From positions 2,509,501-2,573,500 of the forward strand of contig NZ_CP121695.1 in assembly GCF_029761915.1 (NCBI RefSeq): a stretch of 64,000 nt of DNA. Direction: 5' to 3'. Made by a program: the position numbers and the translations under genes. Below the pieces are notes generated by a model. That model saw only the letters and a program-made list of their open reading frames with translations. It was not told the origin of the DNA and made no database searches. The stretch comes from Bradyrhizobium sp. CB1650. Lineage in GTDB: Bacteria; Pseudomonadota; Alphaproteobacteria; Rhizobiales; Xanthobacteraceae. Positions 46,500-53,447 of the stretch are shown here, piece after piece (the first letter of the stretch is position 1; every line of letters starts with the position of its first letter).

Positions 46500-46542
46500 G
46501 TCCTTATGTGTCCCTTATGTTGTGCTGATCTTTTCCTTAAGA
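46500..46542. promoter_or_regulatory. 43-bp putative operator, copy B
   Basis: Second copy of the element at 42071-42113. On the minus strand TAAGG half-sites are spaced 22 and 11 nt. It lies about 194 nt upstream of the catalase-family start, in the same orientation relative to that gene as copy A has to the tiny membrane pair. Confidence 0.6.
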
Positions 46543-46579
46543 CCGCGAGCCTTCCTGCGGATTGCATAAGCGGAGCCGG

Positions 46580-46678
46580 CTAGAGCGACAGCCACACGAT
46601 CAGACTCATGCAGGCCAGATGCGCCAGCACGATCGCGGCGAGATGAAGCGGGCCGGCCTTGAGACGAAGTCCGCCCAT
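46580..46678 (-). CDS. Possible 32-aa membrane peptide
   Basis: MGGLRLKAGPLHLAAIVLAH followed by LACMSLIVWLSL: a single hydrophobic helix with a basic N-terminus. The ribosome site is weak (GGCGAG), so this is only a possibility. Confidence 0.25.
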   Translation of the reverse strand: MGGLRLKAGPLHLAAIVLAHLACMSLIVWLSL

Positions 46679-46797
46679 CTCGCCGCGCCCGTTCACAGCG
46701 CGCTTGGTGGGCAGAAGCTCGATGCCGCGGCCATCGTTGACCGCTCCTTCGCGGACGCGATCGCAAAGGCGGGATTGTAGCCGCTACGCATACTCTT

Positions 46798-46849
46798 GTG
46801 TCCCGGACGCGGCGCAGCGTGCAACGCTACGCCGCAGAGCCGGGGCACG
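46798..46849. repeat. Bradyrhizobium-type intergenic repeat fragment
   Basis: Imperfect dyad beginning TCCCGGACGCGGCGCAGCG and ending CGCAGAGCCGGGGCACGA, a sequence type familiar between genes of this genus. Confidence 0.5.
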
Positions 46850-47036
46850 AGACCTCACAAAGCCTTCAAGCATCCGTGAGGCGAGGACAGTGTTTCCAGC
46901 CCGGTTGCCATCCTCAAAATGTTCCTTCTGCATTTGGCGCCGCCGACGACAGCGACATTGCTATTTGCATCCCCTCCCTTGCAGCGCACTACGCCCCGTC
47001 AAAAATCAACAACACGAGCAAATCGGGAGACCGGCC

Positions 47037-47882
47037 ATGGGCCTGCAAGAAACAAAAATCGAATCGCTTCCCTTCGTCACCGCCGAACTCAACTATCTCG
47101 CGCCGACGGCCGCCAAGCCACGCACCTACGCCTTCGATCCGCCACCGGGCGAGCCGAAGAGCACGGCGCTGCCCGAGCCGCATCAGGTCCCGATCTTCGA
47201 TGCACGCCTTATCGCCGAGAATTTCTCGCTCGACCGCGAGGGTTTTGCGCTGGTGCGCCATCCGACGCGAGTGACGGATTTTAACAACGATGAAGAGGTG
47301 AGGGCAGTCTACTATCCCGCCGTCGAGGCCTTCCTGCGCGCGACGCTGAAGGCGGATCGCGTCGTCATCTTCGATCACACGGTGCGCAAGCGTGTCGAGG
47401 GCGCCGCCGACATTCGCGGCGTCGGGCCGCGCCAGCCTGCAACCCGCGTCCATGTCGACCAGACGGTCATCTCCGGCGCCAACCGCGTGCGCGAGCATCT
47501 GCCTGACGAGGCCGAGGAACTGCTCAAGGGGCGCGTGCAGGTGATCAACCTCTGGCGGCCGATCCGCGGTCCCTTGCGCGATTCACCGCTCGCGATGGCC
47601 GACGGCACGACGGTAGCTCCCGACGATCTCGTCGCGTCTGATCTGATCTATCCCAACCGCCGCGGCGAGACCTATTCGGTGAAATACAATCCGAACCACC
47701 GCTGGTTCTATTTCCCCGAGATGACGCCGGACGAGGCGCTGCTCCTGAAGTGCTACGATTCGGAAACCGACGGCCGTACCCGCTTCGGGCCGCACACCGC
47801 CTTCGTCGATCCGACCACGCCCGCCGACGCTCCGCCGCGCGAGAGCATCGAGTTGCGCACGCTGGTCTTTCACAAACGGTAA
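47037..47882 (+). CDS. CmcJ/NvfI-family oxidoreductase
   Basis: 281 aa. The ATG at 47037 has GGGAGA upstream. Family patterns are NYLAPTAAKPRTYAFDPPPGEPKS, FDHTVRKR, ATRVHVDQT, VQVINLWRPIRGPLRDSPLAMAD and WFYFPEMTPDEALLLKCYDSETDGRTRFGPHTAF. The HVD and later His are consistent with an Fe(II)/2-oxoglutarate-like fold as proposed for AsaB/CmcJ relatives. These are mostly linked to secondary metabolism in fungi and hydroxylation in cephamycin producers. The bacterial role is unknown. A terminator follows at 47898. Confidence 0.82.
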   Translation: MGLQETKIESLPFVTAELNYLAPTAAKPRTYAFDPPPGEPKSTALPEPHQVPIFDARLIAENFSLDREGFALVRHPTRVTDFNNDEEVRAVYYPAVEAFLRATLKADRVVIFDHTVRKRVEGAADIRGVGPRQPATRVHVDQTVISGANRVREHLPDEAEELLKGRVQVINLWRPIRGPLRDSPLAMADGTTVAPDDLVASDLIYPNRRGETYSVKYNPNHRWFYFPEMTPDEALLLKCYDSETDGRTRFGPHTAFVDPTTPADAPPRESIELRTLVFHKR

Positions 47883-47897
47883 CAATGTTTGATGGCA

Positions 47898-47924
47898 CTG
47901 CCGGGCCCGGCCCGGCAGGGTTTT
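47898..47924 (+). terminator. Rho-independent terminator
   Basis: Stem CTGCCGGG/CCCGGCAG with a 5-nt loop followed by GGTTTT, 16 nt after the oxidoreductase stop. Confidence 0.7.
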
Positions 47925-47987
47925 GGGAACTTCAGGGAACAACTCGACGTTTGCAGCGCCGGGCAGGGCCAACCGCGGAGCGGTGCC

Positions 47988-48299
47988 GTGCGAGCGCTGA
48001 CGACGCTATTCTTTTGTCTTGTCTTTGGTCTTGCCGCTTTTTCTCTGGCTCATGCCGAGAGCGGACTTGCCTCATATTACGGTTACGGCAAGGCCACCAG
48101 GAATGGCGATCTGACCTGCGCTCACCGGACGCGTCCTTTCGGCAGCGTGCTCAGGGTGTCCTATGGCGGACGCTCGATCCAGTGCCGTGTCAATGATCGC
48201 GGCCCCTTCATCCGTGGCCGTATCGTCGATCTCTCCGTCCCCGCCGCCCGCGCGCTCGGCATGATGAGCGCAGGCGTGGTGCGCGTCTCGGTGGATTAG
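47988..48299 (+). CDS. Short exported RlpA-like (double-psi beta-barrel) protein
   Basis: 103 aa from a GTG start at 47988 with GGAG upstream; the in-frame TTG at 47889 would include terminator sequence. Signal peptide about 1-22 (SLAHA) then a minimal RlpA barrel: GLASYYGYGKATRNGDLTCAHRTRPFGSVLRVSY, CRVNDRGPFIRGRIVDLSVPAARALGM. There is no lipobox and no linker, unlike the RlpA-like gene at 30031. Predicted to be periplasmic and to act on peptidoglycan. Confidence 0.82.
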   Translation: MRALTTLFFCLVFGLAAFSLAHAESGLASYYGYGKATRNGDLTCAHRTRPFGSVLRVSYGGRSIQCRVNDRGPFIRGRIVDLSVPAARALGMMSAGVVRVSVD

Positions 48300-48347
48300 A
48301 GCATGATCCGGAAAAGTGTGCAGCGGTTTTCCGAGAAGATCATGCTC
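48299..48347. repeat. Rhizobiales palindromic intergenic element
   Basis: GAGCATGATC...GATCATGCTC arms with CCGGAAAA.GTG...GGTTTTCCG inside. I recognise this as a widespread Rhizobiales mosaic element (RIME-like). It starts on the last base of the RlpA stop codon. Confidence 0.7.
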
Positions 48348-48356
48348 AAACAACGA

Positions 48357-48401
48357 CCTAAAGCGCGATGACGGTTGATCCTAATCTCATCGCGCTTTAG
48401 G
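48357..48401. repeat. Perfect 15-bp inverted repeat
   Basis: CCTAAAGCGCGATGA and TCATCGCGCTTTAGG flank 15 nt. Second unit of the Rhizobiales mosaic element directly after the first. Confidence 0.7.
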
Positions 48402-48450
48402 CAGGCCGCCTTGCTATAGTGCCGCCCAAACCAGGGGGGAGGGCGGCGCG

Positions 48451-49620
48451 ATGGCAAGGATCAGGGTAGGGCTCGCAGGCTGCGGCTTCGTGTCGGAGCT
48501 GCACATGTATGCGTTCCGCCGCGTCTACGGTGTCGACGCCGAGGTCGCGGCGGTCGCCGCGCGCGGCGAACATGTCGTCGAATTTGCCCGGCACCATCAC
48601 ATCCCGCGCTTCTATCGCAGCTTTTCCGACCTGGCCGCGGACCGCGAGCTCGATGTCATCGACATCTGCACGCCGCCCAATCTCCACGCCGAGATGATCG
48701 TGGCGGCGATGCGGGCCGGCAAGCACGTCATCTGCGAGAAGCCGTTCGCCGGCTATTTCGGCCGTGAGGGCGACAAGCAGCCGATCGGCAGGCACCTGCC
48801 GAAGGCGCTGATGTATGAGCGCGTGCTGGAAGAGATGGACGCGACGCGCGCTGCAATCGAGCGCGCCGGAAAGCTCTTCATGTATGCCGAGGACTGGATC
48901 TACGCGCCCGCGGTGACCAAGACCGCAGAGATCATCAAGGCGACCAGGGACAAGATCCTGTTCATGAAGGGCGAGGAGAGCCATTCCGGCTCGCATGCCG
49001 CCCACGCCGCGCAGTGGGCGATGACCGGCGGCGGCTCGCTGATCCGCATGGGCTGCCATCCGCTCTCGGCCGTGCTTTATCTCAAACAGGTCGAGGCCAC
49101 GGCGCGCGGCGAGATCATTCGCGTCGCTAGTGTCATCGGCGATGTCGGCAACGTCACCGCGGGCCTTAGACCCGAGGAGCGCACCTACATCAAGGCCAAC
49201 CCGGTCGACGTCGAGGACTGGGGCACGCTCACCGTCACCTTCTCCGACGGCACCAAGGCTACCGTGTTCTCCGGCGACATGATCATGGGTGGCGTGCGCA
49301 ACCTGATCGAGACCTACACCTCCGGTGGTTCGCTGTTCGCCAACATCACGCCGAACACGCATCTAATGAGCTATCAAACCAGCGAGGAGAAGCTCGCGAG
49401 CGTCTACATCACCGAAAAGGTCGATCGCAAGACCGGCTGGCAATATGTCTGCCTCGAGGAGGAATGGACGCGCGGCTACCTGCAGGAGATCCAGGATTTC
49501 ATGGAATGCGCCGCGACGGGGCGGCAGCCGTTGTCGGACCTGGCGCTGGCGTATGAGACGATCAAGGTGAACTACGCGGGGTACTGGGCCGCGGAAGAGG
49601 GGCGTAGGGTGGCGTTGTAG
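48451..49620 (+). CDS. Gfo/Idh/MocA-family oxidoreductase
   Basis: 389 aa. N-terminal Rossmann domain (VGLAGCGFVSELHMYAF, DVIDICTPPNLHAEMIVAAMRAGKHVICEKPFAGYFG) carries the NAD(P) site and the EKP motif with catalytic Lys. The C-terminal sugar-binding-type domain follows. GGGGGGAGGG precedes the ATG. These enzymes oxidise or reduce sugars, inositols and similar polyols; the substrate cannot be deduced. An insert around residues 100-125 (GREGDKQPIGRHLPK) after the EKP motif is larger than in standard members. Confidence 0.9.
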   Translation: MARIRVGLAGCGFVSELHMYAFRRVYGVDAEVAAVAARGEHVVEFARHHHIPRFYRSFSDLAADRELDVIDICTPPNLHAEMIVAAMRAGKHVICEKPFAGYFGREGDKQPIGRHLPKALMYERVLEEMDATRAAIERAGKLFMYAEDWIYAPAVTKTAEIIKATRDKILFMKGEESHSGSHAAHAAQWAMTGGGSLIRMGCHPLSAVLYLKQVEATARGEIIRVASVIGDVGNVTAGLRPEERTYIKANPVDVEDWGTLTVTFSDGTKATVFSGDMIMGGVRNLIETYTSGGSLFANITPNTHLMSYQTSEEKLASVYITEKVDRKTGWQYVCLEEEWTRGYLQEIQDFMECAATGRQPLSDLALAYETIKVNYAGYWAAEEGRRVAL

Positions 49621-49661
49621 GGTGATGAAATGGCTGAGCTTGCCGCAGGCACACTGCCAAG

Positions 49662-49811
49662 CCTTCTCCCCTTGTGGAAGAAGGTGGCGCGAAGCGCCGG
49701 ATGAGAGGTTGCTTCAGCGAGCTCGAATGCGAGAGCTTCACTCGCGGAGAGAACCCCTCACCCGGCTCGCCGCTCGCGCGGCGAGCCACCCTCTCCCACA
49801 AGGGGAGAGGG
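49662..49811. repeat. 150-bp palindromic repeat
   Basis: Terminal arms CCTTCTCCCCTTGTGG and CCACAAGGGGAGAGGG (15 of 16 paired) enclose an inner perfect arm pair GGCTCGCCG/CGGCGAGCC (49764-49787). A known Bradyrhizobium repeat type. Confidence 0.7.
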
Positions 49812-49903
49812 TGCATTGTCACCGTGGCGGACGGCGTTGCAGGTCATTGCAAGTGCATTGATTGATTGCCGCGCACGTTCGCCGGCGCAGCGCCCTTCGT
49901 CGC

Positions 49904-49990
49904 CTACCAAGCCCCGACGGCAATCAAAACAAAAATGGTCAGGCACGAGATGCAAGCGACCGACGCAGTATAGAATTCGGGCGTGTTCAA
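49904..49990 (-). CDS. Possible 28-aa membrane peptide
   Basis: TTG start with GGGAGA 6 nt upstream. The sequence LNTPEFYTASVACISC then LTIFVLIAVGAW is one hydrophobic helix ending directly at the stop. Too short for family assignment; the good ribosome site is the main support. Confidence 0.35.
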   Translation of the reverse strand: MNTPEFYTASVACISCLTIFVLIAVGAW

Positions 49991-50063
49991 TGTTGTCTCC
50001 CGAGCTGTTGCCGCTTTTTTATTGCTGCTGCGGCGAGGAGAGCCCCCTGTTTCGTGGCGCGTT

Positions 50064-50249
50064 TCAATTTGGCGCGTCGTGACAGATTTCGGGCTGCGTG
50101 TCCGTGCTGCCATCGCGACTCTGATCGGCAGGATCGCAATCCGCTTGCAAGATTTCAGGTCGTTTGCTCGTGATCAGAAGCTGCCTCCGCATTTCAGTGA
50201 GGCGCGCGCGGCAATATTCGCGATAGAGCAGCTCGAATATGGCGGGCAT
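50064..50249 (-). CDS. Possible small basic protein
   Basis: 61 aa from the ATG at 50249, MPAIFELLYREYCRARLTEMRRQLLI then a polar tail. The first 26 residues form an amphipathic basic helix of a kind seen in small Bradyrhizobium proteins. Ribosome site is only moderate (GGGGGTGA). Confidence 0.4.
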   Translation of the reverse strand: MPAIFELLYREYCRARLTEMRRQLLITSKRPEILQADCDPADQSRDGSTDTQPEICHDAPN

Positions 50250-50604
50250 GGTCACCCCCATCGTTGACTGTCGCAATTTAAGATATTCCCGAGCCCCGCT
50301 CGGTGGCTCCCGGATCGAGCCGGTTCGCCGACTGCGCCAATTCCAAAGCTCAAACGCGATTGGTTGGCTGGCTTTGCATGTACCAAAAAAGGAGCAGGGC
50401 CAATTACCTAGAGTCTATTGTAGCAGGCTCCTGTTTCAGCAAAACTTCGTCGGACAACCTGAGAGCGCTGCCCGAAGATTAAAAATCCAACTACAGCGCG
50501 AAATGGCTTACCACTGGATGCAAGCACCGTCGGCTGCAACGCCGCCTGCGCGGCGCTGGCATTGTAGATCGTTGCCGTACTGATTGGTTAGCCGCGTGCA
50601 CGCT

Positions 50605-50634
50605 GAGCCACCCTCTCACAAGGGGAGAGGGTGC
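50605..50634. repeat. Partial copy of the 150-bp repeat
   Basis: GAGCCACCCTCTCACAAGGG and following bases match the right end of the 49662-49811 repeat with a 2-nt deletion. It lies just beyond the end of the next gene and could form its 3' hairpin. Confidence 0.6.
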
Positions 50635-50658
50635 AGCCGTCACCGCAGTGCACGCCGC

Positions 50659-51969
50659 CTACGCCCCGTAAGTGGATCCCTTCGGCAGCGGGAACACAGG
50701 GTCCTGTGTCCGGATATTCGTCGGCCACACCACCGAGATGTGCTCGCCTGCGTTCTGCATCACCACGGGCGTCGAGCGCTCGTTCTGGCCCGAGAGTGGC
50801 GTGCCCGGCGGGTAGAACTTGACGCCGTAGCCCTGGATGGTGCCGCCGGCGGGGATGTCGACATCGAGCGCGGCTTTCCGAATGGCCTCGGGCTCGAAGC
50901 TGCCGTATTTCTCCTTGGCGACCGGCAGAACGTTGTTGAGCAGCACCCAGGTCTGGTTGAAGCCCATCGAGCAGTGCGGCGGCACGTCGGTGGCGCCGGT
51001 CTTGGCCTGATAGCGTGTGACCATGGTCTTGATCAGATCGCCCATGCCCGGTGCGAGCTTCGCGGGATCGAGCAGTTGTGCCGGCACCGGATCGATATTG
51101 CAGAAATTGTCGATGTCGGCGCCGAAGGTGGCGCGCAGCTTGTCGAGTTGGCTGTAGCCGGCGCCGGCGCCGAACAGCATCTTGAAGCGCAACCCGCTTT
51201 CGCGCGCCTGGCGCAGGAACAGGGTGATGTCGGGGTTGTATCCGGCGTGCGAGATCACGTCGGCCTTGGCGCGCTTGATCTTGGTCACGAGCACCGAGAG
51301 GTCGGGGGCCGAGGCCGAATAGCCTTCGCGCAGCACCACCTGGATGCCGGCCTCTTTGGCATAGGCCTCGTCGGCCGCGGCGACGCCGACGCCGTAAGGC
51401 CCGTCCTCGTGGATCAAGGCGACCTTGACGTCCTTGGGGGCCACGCCGAGCTTCGTCTTCGCATGCTCGCTGATGAAGCTTGCAAAGGCCTGGCCGTATT
51501 GATCGGAGTGGATCTGGGCGCGAAAGACGTATTGCAGGTTCTTGTCCTTGAACACGGCGGTCGAAACCGCGGTCGTGATCCAGAGGATCTTCTTCTGCTG
51601 CTCGACCCTGGCGGCGAGCGGCACGGCGTGCGAACTCGCGTACACGCCGTTGAGGATGTCGATCTTCTCCTGGTTGATCAGGCGCTCGGCCTCGTTGATC
51701 GCGACGTCGGGCTTGCTCTGGGAGTCGGCGGCCACCGGCGAGATCTTGTATTTGCCGCCGATGCCGCCCTTCTCGTTGACGAGATCGATGGCAATTTGCG
51801 CGCCGATCGAGGAGGCGACCGAACCGCCGGCGGCAAACGGACCGGTCAGGTCGTAGATCAGGCCGATGCGCAATGTCTCGGCTTGTGCCCGGGCGCGCGT
51901 CCAATCGAGGCTGAGTGCGGCGGCGGCAGCCGCCGAGGTCTTCAGCAGCGTCCTGCGTGAAGTCGGCAT
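50659..51969 (-). CDS. Branched-chain amino acid-type ABC substrate-binding protein, Tat signal
   Basis: 436 aa. The N-terminus MPTSRRTLLKTSAAAAAALS is a twin-arginine signal, so it is exported folded. The mature part begins LRIGLIYDLTGPFAAGGS. It is most like the protein at 9976-11286 rather than the two binding proteins just upstream (shared IHEDGPYG, EGYSASAPDLSVLVTKIKRAKADV, GYNPDITLFLRQARE). A terminator at 52104-52143 separates it from the preceding operon, so it has its own promoter in 51970-52103 and may serve either Liv-type transporter. Confidence 0.9.
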   Translation of the reverse strand: MPTSRRTLLKTSAAAAAALSLDWTRARAQAETLRIGLIYDLTGPFAAGGSVASSIGAQIAIDLVNEKGGIGGKYKISPVAADSQSKPDVAINEAERLINQEKIDILNGVYASSHAVPLAARVEQQKKILWITTAVSTAVFKDKNLQYVFRAQIHSDQYGQAFASFISEHAKTKLGVAPKDVKVALIHEDGPYGVGVAAADEAYAKEAGIQVVLREGYSASAPDLSVLVTKIKRAKADVISHAGYNPDITLFLRQARESGLRFKMLFGAGAGYSQLDKLRATFGADIDNFCNIDPVPAQLLDPAKLAPGMGDLIKTMVTRYQAKTGATDVPPHCSMGFNQTWVLLNNVLPVAKEKYGSFEPEAIRKAALDVDIPAGGTIQGYGVKFYPPGTPLSGQNERSTPVVMQNAGEHISVVWPTNIRTQDPVFPLPKGSTYGA

Positions 51970-52103
51970 CCTATCCTCCCTCTGAACCGTCGTATGACTG
52001 GTTTTGTTATCTTTTTTGCGAAGTATTCAGAGCGGCAGGTGGAAAGTCAACATCGCCCAAGGTCGATACGGACGGCCGCGTCGCAGCACGCAATTGCGAA
52101 GGG

Positions 52104-52143
52104 CAAAGAAAAAGCCCACCGCTCCGCAGGGAGCGGTGGGCTT
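52104..52143 (-). terminator. Strong rho-independent terminator
   Basis: 14-bp perfect stem AAGCCCACCGCTCC/GGAGCGGTGGGCTT with 4-nt loop (52112-52143). On the minus strand it is followed by TTTCTTTG. It lies 18 nt past the stop of the last binding-protein gene and ends the Liv-type operon. Confidence 0.88.
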
Positions 52144-52161
52144 GATGTCGACCGGCGCGGA

Positions 52162-53403
52162 TTACTGCGACAACTTCACGAAGTTCGGAAACTTGAGCGT
52201 GCCTTCCGCGATCTTCTCGGGCCAGACCGTGATCTGCTTGCCGTCCTGCCACTGGAAGACGAGGCCGGTCACGGCGCCGGGGCCGGACTTGATGCCATGG
52301 GTGAACTCGTCGTTCTTGCCATAGAACTGGATGCGGCCGATGGTGCCCTCGTAGTCGGTCTTCTCGAGCTCGGCGACCATCTTGTCGGGATCGGTCGAGC
52401 CCGCGCGCTTGATCGCCTCGGTGATGAAGTACACCTCGTCATAGGCGGTGTAGCCGGTGTAGGCCGGCGGCGTGCCGAACTTGGCCTTGAACGCGGCCGC
52501 GAACGGCTTCGTCTTGGAGGTCACCGCGACATCGGGCGTTGCGACGGCCAGCGACGGCACGCCGTCGGCGGCACCGTTCGTGTCCTTCCAGAAAGTCGGG
52601 CTCAGCGCCTGCGCGCTGATGCCGAACATCGGGATCGGCACCTGCTGGTTCTTCCACTGCACCGTCGGCTGTACGCCGACATGCGAGATTCCGGTCACGA
52701 TCACGTCCGGCTTCTTGCTCTCCATGTTGTTGAAGATCGGCGTGAAGTCGGTGGTGTCGGGCGAGAAGCGGACGTGCTCGACGACCTTCAGCCCTGCCTT
52801 GGGCAGGCAGGCCTCGTAGCCGACGTCGAGCGGCTTGGTCCAGGCCGCGTCCTCGCTCATGATCGCAACGGTCTTGAACTTGAGCTTGTCGACGAGCAGA
52901 TCCTTGGCCGCGTCGCAGACGAGTTGCGCCTGCGCCGCCGAGGTCAGGTAGCCGTGGAAGGTGTACTTGTTCTTCTCGTAGTCGTTGTGGATCGCCTTGG
53001 TGATCTCATTGGAGGCGGCGCCCGGCGTGATCAGCGGCATCTTCAGCCGCGCCGCCCAGGGCTCGAGCGCCAGCACGACCTCGCTGATGTAGCTCGCGAT
53101 CACGGCGGAGACCTTGTCCTCGCTGACCGCGCGCTGGAACGCGCGCACGGAATCCGCCGACGAGCTCTTGTTGTCGTAGGTGACGATCTCGACCTTGCGG
53201 CCGAGCACGCCGCCCTTGGCGTTGATCTCGTCGGCGGCGATCTGCGCGCCGCCCGGGGTAGCCGCACCTGCGATCGACTGCACCTCGGCGATGACGCCGA
53301 TCTTGATCGGATCGTTCGACTGCGCGTGGGCCGGCGCGGCGAGGCATAGCCCCAGCGTGGAGGCGAGAAGAAGGCTACGGCTCACTATCGTCGATGATCG
53401 CAT
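52162..53403 (-). CDS. Liv-type ABC substrate-binding protein (distal copy)
   Basis: 413 aa from the ATG at 53403 (MRSSTIVSRSLLLAS). Signal peptide to PAHAQ (about 28). The mature part begins PIKIGVIAEVQSIAGAATPGG. It is strikingly similar along its whole length to the protein at 56846-58093: both share VRFSPDTTDFTPIFN-like, ISHVGVQPTVQWKNQQVPIP and ALEPWA.RLK segments. The two are paralogues from a duplication that bracket the permease and ATPase genes. Ligand unknown. Confidence 0.9.
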   Translation of the reverse strand: MRSSTIVSRSLLLASTLGLCLAAPAHAQSNDPIKIGVIAEVQSIAGAATPGGAQIAADEINAKGGVLGRKVEIVTYDNKSSSADSVRAFQRAVSEDKVSAVIASYISEVVLALEPWAARLKMPLITPGAASNEITKAIHNDYEKNKYTFHGYLTSAAQAQLVCDAAKDLLVDKLKFKTVAIMSEDAAWTKPLDVGYEACLPKAGLKVVEHVRFSPDTTDFTPIFNNMESKKPDVIVTGISHVGVQPTVQWKNQQVPIPMFGISAQALSPTFWKDTNGAADGVPSLAVATPDVAVTSKTKPFAAAFKAKFGTPPAYTGYTAYDEVYFITEAIKRAGSTDPDKMVAELEKTDYEGTIGRIQFYGKNDEFTHGIKSGPGAVTGLVFQWQDGKQITVWPEKIAEGTLKFPNFVKLSQ

Positions 53404-53447
53404 GGTCGTTTCCCTTTCGTTTTGTTTTGTTGTCGTTATGAACTGCC

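Larger units (their letters stand above)
46307..47036. other. 730-nt intergenic region
   Basis: Holds the 43-bp element copy B, a possible 32-aa peptide and, at 46798-46849, a Bradyrhizobium-type repeat (TCCCGGACGCGGCGCAGCGT ... CCGCAGAGCCGGGGCACGA). Nothing else with coding character was seen. Confidence 0.5.
49621..50658. other. 1-kb repeat-rich gap
   Basis: Contains a full palindromic repeat (49662-49811), a partial copy of its right end (50605-50634), and two possible tiny minus-strand genes (49904-49990, 50064-50249). The stretch 50280-50600 has no coding character and lower GC than its surroundings. Confidence 0.5.
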
